Source: Diabrotica undecimpunctata (Eukaryota > Arthropoda > Insecta > Coleoptera > Chrysomelidae). From it: a DNA stretch of 64,000 nt. Position 1 is the first letter of the stretch. Each line of letters begins with the position of its first letter. The position numbers were made by a program, and so were the translations under genes. The notes under the pieces were generated by a model, which saw only the letters and a program-made list of their open reading frames with translations, was not told where the DNA came from and searched no databases. The stretch lies in the NCBI RefSeq assembly GCF_040954645.1, contig NC_092806.1:73100141-73164140 (forward strand), written 5' to 3'. Positions 11,371 through 23,293 of this stretch are shown here, piece after piece.

Positions 11371-12050
11371 AGATACACAGGGTGAGTTTTTAGTGCGACA
11401 TTTTTCGATAATTCCATATTGGTACAGCTATATCGAAAAAAGGTTTTTAGAAAAAATGTAGGCAATGATATTTTCCAGGCTAGTTAAATATGCCGAATTC
11501 TACAGGGAGATTAATAACTACATGGTAAAGCAATTATACAATTTTTTAAATAGGACAACCTGCATATTTTCTCATATTTTGATTCCTCTTTCCTCACCTG
11601 CCCTTGGTCTTACAATATGAAGTTCAACTACTATATACTATGTACTATACCTACAGGGTATTTAATGAATTATAACCATTTTTATTCCGATATAGCCATG
11701 AATTAAACACCCTGTATATAAAAAAGGAATACATAAATATTTATTCATCTTACATAATAAAGTAAACATGTTCTAGTTTTTAAACTAAAAATTATGATTT
11801 TCTCATATTCTTTAAATGTACAACCCTATACTTCATCTTTTTCAAAATATTTCATTTATGATACTCTTTCATCTTTATAAACTCTATAAGTAACCTCATT
11901 AATTATCGAGATATTTTTAGTTTTCTTCAAATTTCGGGAATACGTTCAATTTTTTACTAACTTTGAGTTGTGTAATAATAAAATTAATTTTATTCAATAT
12001 GCAATGAATGTACTAATACCTGTGATATTAAGGAAATAAGTCTAAATTAA
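11371..12050. repeat. Cluster of short 'acagggt' repeat fragments
   Basis: Motifs of the type acagggtg / caccctgt recur: acagggtgag at 11379, tacagggtatttaatgaatt at 11649, and its rough inverse taaacaccctgta at 11704-11717. Such ends are common on small non-autonomous elements in insects and also occur at 33.29 kb and 51.7 kb. I see no gene here. Confidence 0.4.
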
Positions 12051-12059
12051 ATATTAAAG

Positions 12060-13040
12060 TGTCCACTTCCAATGTCTAGCAAGTTTGTAACCAGTATTCA
12101 AATCACCGAGCCACATTTCTTAAGATTTGTATGTCAATATTATTAAAAACTTCTCGTATTCTATTTTTCATATCATCTGGCATTATTGGAGGATTCTGGT
12201 ACACAAAGATTTTTAAATAGCCCAACATAAAAAATCACTTTTGAAAATTTGACAAACAGTTGGTCTTCCCCTGCCTCTATATCTCGCAGGAAAGTTATTA
12301 TTTATATAATTCTGACTAGCAGCAGTGTGATAAATTGCAGCACCGTCGTGTAAAAACCACATTCTTTGTCGAGTATTAAGTGAAACATGTTACAGTACTA
12401 ACGGCAAATGATTATTCAGAAAATCTAGATAGCACCATTCACACGGCCACGGTCAAAAAAATGTGGGCCAATTACATAGCCCCCAACAATACTACCCCAA
12501 ATATTTATAGACCACCTAGTTTGACTATGACTGTGTCATAATATAGTGATACAATAGTAATGAAAATTATGCCGATTCACTGTTCCATTTTTGTGAAAAG
12601 TAGCCTCATCTCTAAAAAGCACATAATCGAAAAATAATTAACACCATTGACACAAAGCTAATCTTCGATGAAATCATTATAGGCTACAGCCTACAGTTAC
12701 ATCAAGTCTTGATTTTTATGTTTACGAAGGATTTTTGCTACCAAAGTTTGAATATTGTCATGTTAAGGTGAAATTTCACGAGTGCTGATGTGGGAATCTT
12801 CAGTAGTAGCTAACAGTAGTACATCATATTCCTTTTTTCTTACTTATAATAGCTTTTGTGCTCTAATTTTTTTATGAGCATCAGAACCAATGTGAACAAA
12901 ACGTTTAATTATTTTTTAAAAGATCTTGGCTTCCTCCGTTCACGATATCGCTGTTAATACACTATAGATGCAAGTAGGCAATTTCTGGAACTTTCTCTTG
13001 ATACCCAGATTATATCAGTTAATTCTTCGATAGAAAAATT
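12060..13040 (-). pseudogene. Fossil mariner/Tc1-like transposase
   Basis: The minus strand, read across several frame changes, gives the recognisable order of an insect mariner-type transposase. An N-terminal piece contains RERRKPR with FVHIGSDAHKK. Next comes RDEATFHKNGTVNRHNFHYY (catalytic Asp region), then a piece containing GGYVIGPHFF, then MWFLHDGAAIYHT with the second acidic residue (HDGA). Last is NYINNNFPARYRGRGRPT, where intact relatives have the GP..WPPRSPDLTPLD block; here that block is lost. Stops and indels are scattered, so it is old and inactive. I found no matching terminal repeats. Family membership is clear from the motif order; the precise lineage is not. Confidence 0.75.
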
Positions 13041-15050
13041 TATTTTTAAAATTAAAGACACCCCATACAGACGGATTAGAAAGGTTAGTATGAAGACTGT
13101 CATTTTTCAAAGCCTACCTACTGTTTTACCGTTGTTAATTGATATAAGGGGCCTTTTAGTTATTAATAATTGCTTGTCAGAATCGACAGTTATAAATATT
13201 TTACTAAAAACTTCTGAGCTTAGAATACTGTTTTAGCAGTTTGAATTTCTTAATTGCGTGCATGTATTTTTTATTTAACTATGCCTTGGGATTATTGATT
13301 TTTATCGCTTCGAATACGTATGAGTGTTTAAAATACCTTTAAACTTAAAAGACCCTTTTAGTAATCAATTATGTTTGAGGCTATAGTATTCCATAAACGA
13401 ATACGTTTTCTTTTAAATCACTTCATTCAAGTATTAATCACGTATAATACCTCTCAAGATTTTATTGGTTTTTAGTTAAAGCGTAACTGTTTTCTCATGG
13501 AAACAAATATTTCGAACCAAACTACACATCCCCTTTCCAAAAATTAATTAGCTTAGGCCTAATTTATAAAAAGCCACTATCCGATTTTAGTTCTCAGTTG
13601 CCAGTTTTATTTGGATCCATATGCATTCAGACGTGCACATTTGTAACTTAGTTACGATAGAGAAACTCACAATTTTGTGGTATGTCCTTCACTGTTTATC
13701 TTTAATTAATTGCGATGGTAAGATATCCTTTATTTTTCATATTTATATATTTTGACTAGCAATTCACTTAATGCCGCTAGTATTCACAGAGAACATCCTT
13801 TTGTCATATCGGCGCGAACCGCCCTTATCAATATTTTTACCGAAAAGGCAAATATATCATATTTCTACATCTAGAGGCCCATCTGTTTTTCTTCAGTCCT
13901 AAGGTCCTGTCTTCAAAGGTAAACAAAATAATGTTTTTTTGTTGGTAGAGACAGTAACTTTTATCATTTTTTGTTGAGAGTTTATTTTTAGTTTTTTTTA
14001 ATATGTTATTGAATGTAACGTTATAATTTTAGAATAAAACGGAACAATGTCCAATGGAATTTGTTCAGACTGCAGTAAAATATTCATTTGATTTTCAATT
14101 TTTTTTTTGTTGTGATATATTAAAGTTTTAATTAAAGTAATTTCCGCATTGAGTGTATTTAAATTATTTTAAAACTACAACCTGTTTAAGATTATTGATG
14201 GCAATATGTGTCATTGTATGTTTTTTACTATTATGTATTTATTAATAAAAATTTTGAGTATTAATAAACAATGTTTATTGTCTATTTTTTTTTTAATTCG
14301 TGTTTGTTGATATTTTAAAGTTTAATAAACCTAATTTTTATTGTGACGTATTAATTTATTTCTTTTATAGACGATATAAATTATTTGAATCTTTTTTGTA
14401 GAAGATACTATAAATCTTTAAGTATTTTATTGAATGTGTAACCTTTTCTTATAGCTTATGGTTAAATATGTCAATTTTCACGATTTTTATTGATATGATA
14501 GAATTTCTGACGTGTATTTTTCTGAAGTCTTTGAGATAAACATTTGTTTAGTTTATTTATTCTTGAGTTCTTGAGTATTCCGTATTTCTTGTTTTTCTTT
14601 GTTAAATTGTCATATTTTATCTAATTAATATCTATTGTTCTATCTGTCTTTGATCTACATTTTCTACTATCTATATCCTTACCCACCCCAATGAAGCTCC
14701 CTGACTTCAAAGAAAGCAAAGAGGTCTTCGTTAAGTATTGTCAACGAAAAGCTTTTTAATATCAACTTTTGTCAACTTTCCGCAACACTGTTGATATGTC
14801 ATTAATCTAAAGCTGTTACATTTATTGCATATTGTTTGATTTAGATTTTGTATTACTTACTTCTTATTAAATAAGAATAATTTTGTTATATTATTACACA
14901 TGAGTAAGTTATTTCTACTTACAAAAATTGAAGGTATTCCTGGAAGGGTAACCCCCGTTAAGATAGGCAAAATGTCTTCACTCACAGAATTCAATTTTTT
15001 TCATTTTTTACGTTCTATGTTATTAAAAACTAAAGCTTAGCGCAATTTTA
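13041..15050. other. AT-rich sequence without recognisable genes
   Basis: Two kilobases with many T-runs. No coding frame, terminal repeat or RNA gene was found. Confidence 0.35.
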
Positions 15051-15990
15051 GCCCACTGCCTTGTCCTCCCACCCCCTACCCACAAAAACGTCAATTTTTC
15101 GTTTTTATTTTTTTTTTAGGTGGGGTGCAATTAATTTAAAAATTTCAAAAAATTCACACGCATAGATGAGTCTTTTACAAAACTTTTCTATTTTTTATAG
15201 ACCTTTAGGTTGAGTGTACAAAACCTAAAAATGAATTTTTTTCGAAAAAAGCGCATATTTTTTTGTATGTAGCATACATGTATATATGCAGCACCAATTT
15301 TTTTTATTTAGTGTATTTAATCAAAATATATCTCTGATTGTTATCAGATTTTTCGATATAGTGCGCCGTCTCCGAAAAACTGTTTTTCTATCGCTTTTAG
15401 GGGATTTTCTCCATTTTATGAACTTAAAAATAGATTAAACCAAAGTTTTTTTAGAGTTTATATATATTTAAAATTAAATGAGGTGTTTACGACATTCAAA
15501 ACTTGGGGAAACACCTTTAAACCCCCTACAAACCTTATTTTTAACCGTTTTTAAGGGTTTTGGGGGGGGGGGTTCATCATATTTTTTGGCATTAACACAA
15601 CCTGAATAAAAACTTAAAAAAAAATCTAGATCTATAATTCTAGATTATACTACCTTATACCGAGTGTTTTACAAGATATGACTAATTTTATTTTAAAACA
15701 GTGTCCGCTTTGACTCCCTGTATCTTTATAAATAATAAAATTGTAAACGTTTTGTTTAGTACAATTTTTTTTTCATTATACATTATACATATACATCACC
15801 CTATATATTATGAGGTTATTAGAAAGAACTTTAATTGTTTTATGTTTTGTTAACTACTTTCTAGACCTAAATTTATAAGCTATTGAGATATTTAGCTTTA
15901 AATGTTGGTATTATAATTTTGATTACTATAGTATAGCGTGCCATGGAAATTAAATCTGTTTATATGTGTATAATTTACGTGAATTGAGAA
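15051..15990. repeat. Dispersed non-coding repeat, partly shared with 45.7 kb and 48.5 kb
   Basis: The stretch at 15655-15750 (cgagtgttttacaagatatgac, then aataataaaattg) recurs in diverged form at 45.75-45.85 kb. The stretch at 15850-15990 (ctatcttt-poor; 'gagatatttagctttaaatg', 'tagcgtgccatgg', 'aatttacgtgaa') recurs at 48.54-48.69 kb. A run of nine G lies near 15561. No gene is present; it looks like a fragment of one or two non-autonomous repeats. Confidence 0.55.
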
Positions 15991-16263
15991 CTAATATATA
16001 TAATAATAAAATATTAATAACTACGGAAATAAAAAAACTTAAAATGGCGTTTAAAGCTTCTAATGTAATTGATATAATGATTTATAAAATAATGAAAATA
16101 TCCAAAAGATCACAAAAAGTTTCCAAACATTTTCGGTTCTATCAGACCCATTATCAGCGATACCTGAAGCATTTGTAAAAAGCTACTTAGAAAATGGTAT
16201 AAAAATCTTTAATTTGCATTTAAAATTTTAAATAAAAATAAATTAAACGACATAATCAAATTG

Positions 16264-16980
16264 ATTCTGTAACTTTTAACAAATCGAATAGAAATGACCA
16301 AGTCGAATCGTAATTATCCGAAATCGGAATGTTGGATATCTATCGCGTCGTGTTCGTGTTTGGATTGGCATTCTGTAACTCACATCGTAATCGGTGTAAA
16401 TCGAAAATGAAAACTTCTACTTGACGTGCTCAGAAGTTGGTGGCAACCCCGCACTGAAATGTGAAATAAGTGTTCTGTGACGTTATGTTACTGGAAAGGC
16501 TAGTGCGCGCGAAAAATTCATCAAAAAAGAAGATTATATTTCAAGCTTGTCGTTAAGTAGTTTTAATTTGTGTTAAGTTTAAAAAGTTCGTTACAAGAAT
16601 ACAAAACGGCAAGCGGAACACCAAAGAAAAAGACATTTGCTGAGCAGTTAAATTATTTAGTAAACTTTATCTAAATAAATAACACCACAGACTAAAAAAT
16701 GAAGCAGCTACAGAAATTAATCAACGGCTAATTTATATCAACAAGTCAACAAATAAATGTCAAAGTCAAAAAAATAATTACCAATGCGCATGCGTCAAGA
16801 CCAATTTCGATATCGAAACTTGATCTCGACAGAGCTTGTCTAGTCGAAATCAATTTCTACACAACATTCCGATAGTAGAGGTCGAGATGAGTTACAGAAT
16901 ACAGATTCCAAAAATTCCGATCCGATTTGCTGACCTCTATTCGATTTGACTCATTTCTATTCGATTTGTAGTTACAGAAT
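16264..16980. mobile_element. MITE with 'attctgtaac' terminal inverted repeats
   Basis: The left end reads attctgtaacttttaacaaat then cgaatagaaatga. The right end is the near complement tcatttctattcgatttgta then gttacagaat. The inverted repeats are about 70 bp with several mismatches. The motif gattctgtaac-like also appears inside (attctgtaactcaca at 16371). There is no coding capacity. Terminal 'cctattctgtaac'-type ends are seen on other insect MITEs, but I could not name the superfamily or settle the target duplication. Confidence 0.65.
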
Positions 16981-17925
16981 AGGGCCGAATATCGATGATT
17001 ATTGATTTTTAAGTCAAAGGGAACATACTGAGCCCTTATTAAAAAATGGCAACCACGTCTGGGTCAAGTGAAAGTTACAAGCAAAATAAGGAAATAACAA
17101 TTTTTGATAAGTACATTGTTCTTAATACAGAAACCAAAATTTTATGCAAAGTCTATAAATACAATATGATGTCGGGCTTTCCATTAAAAATAACAAAGTT
17201 AGTGCTATTTTCGGGTTTTACCAGAACAGCGAGCTGTCAATATTGTGAAAATATAGATCAGCCACAGATTCGGAAGTGCAAATTTCCAGACCTCAGATCC
17301 GATTCGTTTTAGAGATAATTCTGATATCCGGTCTATGTATAACACCCTGTCTATTTAAGTATACAACGAACTTGGACTTGGTAAAATTACAAAAAACTAA
17401 CTCGTTGCGTCTATTAATTTTTCCGTATTGAGCTTTTTCTATATTTGTATCTATTACAATTTATATTATAACTTTTAAAAACATGTTATTGTTTAAAATA
17501 TGACAAATACTTGGATTATGGCGGCACCTTAAGTTTTGCTACTAATGATAAAATTTCCAAAAATAGAGGTAAACTGTAACAATACGTAATTGTTTAGAAG
17601 GTAGGATTACGGTTTATATTTATGATACAATGTAAGATAATCTCTAACGGTGTATTTTCTTAAAATGTATAAAATTGAAAAATTAAAATACTTTAAAATA
17701 TTTATCTATTTTAATATAATATTTAATAGAACTCTTAGGAAAACTGGCGTGTGGCAAAAGAAATATTAAACAAGGACAAAATCTAATGGGTAATCAACTC
17801 ACTTGAGCCACATAATTCACGGGATTTATTTAACAGGATTTATCCCGTATTTTTACAGAAGCGAAATGACGTTCTGTACAAAAAAAAATGTATAATACTA
17901 TGAGCTAGCTAGGTACTGAAGTACA
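16981..17925. other. Non-coding sequence; one weak frame
   Basis: A frame of 88 codons at 17046-17312 (plus strand) starts MATTSGSSES and has no features I recognise. Nothing around it supports a gene. The rest is AT-rich and featureless. Confidence 0.35.
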
Positions 17926-18520
17926 TACCAAAGCAAGAAGGCTCATAAGGGTAGCTTTTATACCCAAATCTGGCAAAACCCGAGAGAAAAAAGTCACTGA
18001 TGCCATAATGTCATTTGTACTGAAGACTACAAAAACTGCTTGATAGGCATATAAGATATGGTATATAGGTTAAGTCGAATACATAAGAGACAGTATGCGC
18101 ATTATATGACATATATGGTCAGCACTAGTAGCCAAAGGCTATCCGCAGAGGGAGCCTTATCTTCTCTCTTGTGGAATCTGCTTATAGATAAGCTGATAGC
18201 TAGACTTAGCAACGTTAGGCAATATGTTCTGGGCTATGCGGATGACCTGGTCATCTAAGATTACGAAAAATTAAATGGCACAGTCATAGATATAGTGCTT
18301 CAGGCTCTGACTGTAGTTACACGATGGACTTCAAACGTAGGGAGTAACATAAGCCATTAGAAGGCCAAAATCATGAAATTTACCAGAATGAAAATTTAGA
18401 GGGATTGGGTTGTGTACTCTTACTTGGAATTAACAGATAAAACGAATAACCCGAGAGCTGTAACTACGTTAATGGTAGCCAACGCACTCAGACCATGACC
18501 CTCCAGGCATGTTATATTTT
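17926..18520 (+). pseudogene. LINE reverse-transcriptase fragment with YADD
   Basis: Degraded RT read left to right: VAFIPKSGKTR-type text at about 17950, then at 18115-18255 a well-kept block with SSLLWNLLIDKL and the catalytic GYADDLVI. It continues as VVTRWTSNVGSNI, the usual 'W....G..INP.K' region. Several stops break it. The 'LLWNL..D.L' phrasing is that of I/R1-related non-LTR elements, so it differs from the other LINEs in the window. Both ends are missing. Confidence 0.7.
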
Positions 18521-18729
18521 ATATTTATACAATATAGATTTATATTTTCATGATAAAACCAAATAACATATATATTAGTGGTATGGTGGCCAAAAGTGCA
18601 GCAAAAAATTGCGATCTCAAATTATACAAAGTGCAAAGACTTGCGTTGGAATCCCAGGTGCTCCCACGTGATCTTCCTCCTTTTTTATTTTTCAATATTT
18701 TTACTTCTCACACTCTTCTCACTCAAAGA

Positions 18730-19035
18730 ATGTCAAACGCAGAAGTTACTAGAAGAACAGGAAACGAAGCTGAAATATTATTGACTACCAAAAGAAGAAA
18801 ACTTGAGTACTTAGATCACTTTATGATAGGGCAAAGATACTTATTATTGCAGCTTATTATGCAAGGTAAAATTCGAGGAAAGCGAAATTTGGGAAGACGA
18901 AGAATATCGTTGATTAAAAACTTGGGGGAATGGTTTGAATGCAGTAGTGCACAACTAATTGGAGCGGCAGTCAACAGGGTCCGTATAGCTATGATGATTT
19001 CCAACCTTCCATAGAAGATGGTACTTAAAGAAGAA
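18730..19035 (+). mobile_element. 3' end of a (GAA)n-tailed LINE (family A)
   Basis: The frame from 18730 to the stop at 19014 matches the C-terminus of the better LINE at 28.9 kb: TTKRRKLEYLDHFMIGQRY, then MQGKIRGKRNLGRRRIS, and the ending MMISNLP. The 3' tail aaagaagaagaac follows at about 19027. It is a strongly 5'-truncated copy of what I call family A. Other copies are at 28.9-31.2, 45.9-48.4, 46.8-47.4 and 59.7-60.1 kb. Confidence 0.8.
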
Positions 19036-19039
19036 GAAC

Positions 19040-19345
19040 ATGTTAAATTTTCTAGCGGTTATATTAAATTGATGCAGCATACGTTTTAAATCATCTTTAC
19101 TTTGAGAGAGTAGTATTACGTCGTCTGCATAGCAGATTATTTTAAGTTGTTTCTCTCCCAATTGGTATCCTTTTTCAGTTCTTACTTTTTTATTATTTCA
19201 TCCATAATTAGGTTGAATAATAGAGGACTCAATGTCTTATCCCATTGCCATTTTCAATAGGGTCGGTTAGTTCTTCTTCTACTTGTACTTTTATTATGTT
19301 GTTTTGGTACATATTTTCGATCGTTTGGATTATTCCTAAAGTTTT
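19040..19345 (-). pseudogene. LINE reverse-transcriptase fragment, antisense to its neighbour
   Basis: On the minus strand, 19340 downwards reads an ENIYQNNIIKVQVEEELTD block, then a degraded region, then GEKQLKIICYADDVILLSQS with the YADD motif, then DDLKRMLHQFNITARKFNM. The reading changes frame at least once. It abuts the 3' tail of the plus-strand LINE, so the two are tail to tail. Ends are not resolved. At 19350-19380 'catccttgctttaatc' echoes the 'LKQG' site of RTE-like elements. Confidence 0.72.
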
Positions 19346-20128
19346 ACATGTGCCATCCTTGCTTTAATCTTGATGTTTTTATTGCAGTGGTTTATATATT
19401 TTTCTCTTATTGATTTTTTTATATAAATATCTTTAAAAAACATTTCCTGCTGTTGTGTTATCGGTTACAATTTTCAGCGTATGCTGTTACTACATAATCA
19501 TTTATTGCTATATATTAATAATATATATTTTTCCACGAATTTGCCTTTATCTGCTTTTATTTTTAACTGAGTTTTCAGATTACGATATACATATAAAGTT
19601 GCACGCGATACCAATGCGAAAATATTTATTTGTGGAGTAACTGTTAATTTCGGAGATTGAAAATTTATCATGATACATTTTCAGACTAGTGTGTTTCGTC
19701 TTCGATGATTTATACAAATTGCATTTTATAAATGGTTTTAAAAATAAATTTTCAACATTATATACCTGCTTCATTTTTTTGCTACAGATACGTCTGCTGC
19801 TAATAATAATGTATGTTAGTATAGTCGGTTTTCTTAAGAATATTTGGACAGAAACATACAACAAAAAATACGTTATTAATAGCCAAAAAAATCTTACTAA
19901 CTTACTTTTATCTTTAATTTAATTAATCTTTAATTAAAAAAGAAGAAAAATTATGAATAATGGCGGCGTATATCCATTAAATTTGATTTTAAACTTTCTA
20001 TTTGTAAATACTGCTCTATAATTGACTAAAAAAATCAAAAGTTAACATTTAAACTTCTGTTTTAATTGATGCAGTTTTATTTTCTCGATAAACCGCATGT
20101 GAATAACTGTTTAGTTTAAGGTACAATT
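19346..20128. other. AT-rich sequence without recognisable genes
   Basis: Several overlapping short frames on both strands reflect AT-rich composition, not genes. It ends at the AATT target duplication (20125-20128) of the next transposon. Confidence 0.35.
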
Positions 20129-22845
20129 GAGGGGCTGAGAGGAAAAGTGGGACAAGTGACATTTTGTAGAAAGGTCAGATATGTGCATGAGTGACTAGAA
20201 GATGTTGACATTTACTAATATAAAAATGGTACGGACAACTGTCTTTGAGAAGTAAAAGCTCTCACCAATTTCTGGTAATAGTTTTCTGTATAAGTGGTGC
20301 AAGTGTACATGTCCCACTTTTGTTCTAAACCTTAGGTAGTTGTGACAGCAACGTTTTAAAAGTGTGCAGCGATATTAATACAATTTGTACAATAGCCTTA
20401 AAATAATGCCAGGTAAGTCTACGTAGTAATTTTATATGTCTAAAATTGTTACCTTATAGTGTTATAGTGTTGTTTTATTTATTTACATCTTCAAAAAGTA
20501 GTAGTTGAAAGAAATTGATAGCATAACCTTAAAATGTGTCTTTTTTTTCAGAATCTGACAGTTATTGGAATATGACGATCCATAAGGGGAGAAAAACTAT
20601 AGTCAAATAGAAGATAGTAGTAGCGATAGTAATCGTGATCTATAAAACATTGCAGATGTTGATTTAAACGTGTCATTAAAGAAAAAGGGCAAAAAACGTT
20701 TTGAGATATAGCAATTTAGATAAGAGGCAAGTAAGAAAACGAAAAAGGAATGCAGGTAAAGAATACGTGGCTATAAAAATAAGTTAGTAAAAGCAAGAAG
20801 TTTGCAAAGTTATATATGTACACATTTGCAGATTTCATTGTTAAAAATTCACCGATGAACAAAGACAGGAAATATTTAACCAATTCTGGGGTCTAGAAAA
20901 TTGGAATCTGCAGAATGCATTCATTACGTCTTGTACAGAGATCGCTTTGCCCAAACGACTACGTACAGAAGCTGTTACTAATAAAGGAAAGAGCGTTACT
21001 ATCAAATTGAAAAATATGAGGGTTTGCAAAATGTTTTTCTTGAAAACCTTGGATATCAGCAATGGACGTTATTCGAGAATTTTAATTGGAATATCTGACG
21101 TAGGAATCACCGCTGTTGATAAAAGAGGAAGAGCTCCATGTTCTAATAAACTACCGTAGAATGTAATTGATAAGGTAAAACGACATATTGATATGTTTCC
21201 AAAATATATCAGCCATTACACCAGACATTACATTCCCCGTAGACGATACCTTCTTTCATTTTTGGCCATAAGAAAAATGTATAAGTGTTACCTAGAACAC
21301 TGTCAAGAAAATAACGAAACTCTTCTCAAGAAATGGTGTGAAAGAGAAATAATGTGCGATAGAGAGCTTCATCACCGAAAAGCCGAATCGAGAATATAAG
21401 CCAAAAAAGAGGCAAAAATATTGGCCGAAACTTCAAGGATTGAAGAAGTGGTATCAGTTTGTTTAGATCTGCAAAAAACTTTAGCTACACCAGCACTTAC
21501 AACCAACAAAGTGTTTTATATGCGAGTATTATGGACATATAATTTTGAGATCCATAATTTGGGCAAGAAATGTGCTTCGATGTATATGTGTGATGGATCA
21601 GTTGCATCCAGAGGTTCTATGGAAGTGTCTTCACGTCTTTGGAAATTTATTGCTGGTCTTAATCAAAATACTTGACATCTTATTGCATTTAGTGATTCTT
21701 GTTCAGGACAAAATAAGAACAAAAACATTGTGAAATTTTTTATGTACGTGGTTAAAGAAACTCAGCTAGAAATAATAGACCACAAATTTCTTGAACCGGG
21801 ACATACCTTCATGGAATGCAATAAATATTTCGGAGTCATTGAAAGTACAAAAAGCAAGTACCTTATATTTTTGTACCCAGTGGGCGGATGAATGCTGGAG
21901 ACAGTTCTAAGATGTTTAAATGTGAAGAAATGAAGATGGAGCACTTTATTTCACTCGAAAACTTCAACGAGTACGTTCAGGAAAATATTAAAAAGGACGA
22001 TTAGAATAAGCAGATAAATGGAGAGAAATAAAATGGATTCGTTTTGAAAAGGAAGACCCATTTATTATGAAGTTTAAGTACACCCTTAATGAAGAGACTG
22101 GATTTATAACTGTTAACTGTATGAAGAAGACGCATGGAAGAACACCTGAGAGTATTATTGGTAGCCAACTATACAGTTCACCTATGACTCTGAAATACGA
22201 AAAATGGAAAAATTTACAAGACCTACTATGCTTTGTGCCACCAATTGACTATCAATTCTACAATGAGCACAATCATACTCCGAAGAAGGGAAAACAAGGT
22301 CAGAAAAAGAAGCCAATGCAACCTGAAGAAAAGAAAGAAAAGAACAATGAAGATGATGTAGAGCTAGATGACAATGACAAAATATTTTTTAGTGACTATG
22401 ATGATGAGGAAGATATCTAACTCAGTTGCTAGCAAGTTTATATAATATCATTTCGTTGTTATCTTTTATGCATTTTTTTATTTATGTATTTTTATGCAAT
22501 GTAAATTTTGTTTTCGTATCTAATGTAGCTTCTTAAATAAATGTTCAAACAATTACATGTATTTCTTTTATGGAAGATAATATTTATTTATTTACTGGTA
22601 GTAATATTGACTTGTACTCTACAACTAAAATGGTACATGTACATTTTGTAAAAAAACTTTCAAAAAACTGAAAAATACATGATTGTAAAAATTGCACATG
22701 AAAACATTAGGAATTTAATATTAATAATAACTTGATTAGATTTTAAAATTTTGTTTGGTCTTTTTGTGCCATTACTTACACTTTAACTCTCATTTTCCTA
22801 AAACTATCTCAATGTCACTTGTATCACTTTTCCTCTGAGCCCCTC
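20129..22845 (+). mobile_element. Sola-like DNA transposon with intact ends
   Basis: Terminal inverted repeats of about 36 bp (left gaggggctgagaggaaaagt; right is its complement with a few mismatches) bound a 2.7-kb element. The 4-bp sequence aatt is repeated outside both ends (20125-20128 and 22846-22849). The 4-bp duplication, GAG-starting ends and transposase type agree with Sola elements. That superfamily name is an inference from memory of those traits. The transposase gene inside (see separate entry) is broken, so this copy is non-autonomous, though its ends might still be acted on by another copy's enzyme. Confidence 0.75.
20575..22420 (+). pseudogene. Broken transposase of the Sola-like element (DDE type, 'SD.C.GQN' family)
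   Basis: The reading frame can be followed across stops and frameshifts. It has an acidic, Ser-rich N-terminus (about 20600), then FWGLENWNLQNAFITSCTEI (20890), a basic block ending CKMFFLKTLDISNGR (21030-21065), then MFPKYISHYTRHYIPRRRYL (21193-21252). The likely catalytic residues are Asp in CLDLQKTLA (21466-21468), Asp in AFSDSCSGQNKN (21694-21696) and Glu in FGVIESTK (21841-21843). The last two are in frame, 49 codons apart. A single TGA at 21673 separates the first from the rest. The C-terminus (22067-22420) ends in a Lys-rich then Asp/Glu-rich tail. At least four lesions make it inactive. The family is widespread in insects and usually annotated as uncharacterised. Confidence 0.75.
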
Positions 22846-22849
22846 AATT

Positions 22850-23259
22850 AATATTACCTATGAACATGTGTGCTTGGTTGTATAGTAACTCCTAGCTACT
22901 TCCAGTCGAAGTCAAAATTTATCCAAGCTAACAACAAATTAATTACTAAGTTAATTTGTTTGACCTAAACGTTGAACCGTGTTTATCTAAAAGTAGAAAA
23001 CTAGACAAAGTGGGAACAGATTAGAAAAATAGTTACATCGACCGATATTTGATAAAAATTAAGTAGAAAGTTTATCTTAACTCATATCAATTACAACTGA
23101 TTTGTGTTATATTATATTATAATATTGGTGATATGGTGACGCAATTATCAAATACCATATTATCTATTTCACCATGTAAATTAACTATCATTAACTGTTA
23201 GAAAGGATTACTATCTGGAAAAGTATTTTTAGTCATTGGAAATTAAATATTATTATAAT
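22850..23259. other. Non-coding sequence
   Basis: AT-rich, with no coding frame or repeat ends recognised between the Sola-like element and the second foldback element. Confidence 0.35.
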
Positions 23260-23293
23260 CTAAGATCCTACTGCAGGATCACTACATTCATAA

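Noticed and set aside
15555..15575. G-runs at about 15561 and 57824 considered as G-quadruplex sites
   Set aside because: Single homopolymer runs of G with no further G-tracts nearby; more likely slippage.
16264..17000. Possible CRISPR-like or satellite array from repeated 'cgaatagaaatga' and 'tcgaaatc' words
   Set aside because: The words are arranged as inverted repeats at the ends of one MITE, with irregular internal spacing; there is no array.
17046..17312. An 88-codon frame starting MATTSGSSES considered as a small gene
   Set aside because: No domain, no splice or promoter context, and it sits among repeats; chance cannot be excluded.
19455..19922. Cluster of overlapping 60-94 codon frames on both strands considered as a gene
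   Set aside because: Ile/Tyr/Phe-rich low-complexity translations of AT-rich DNA with no motif.
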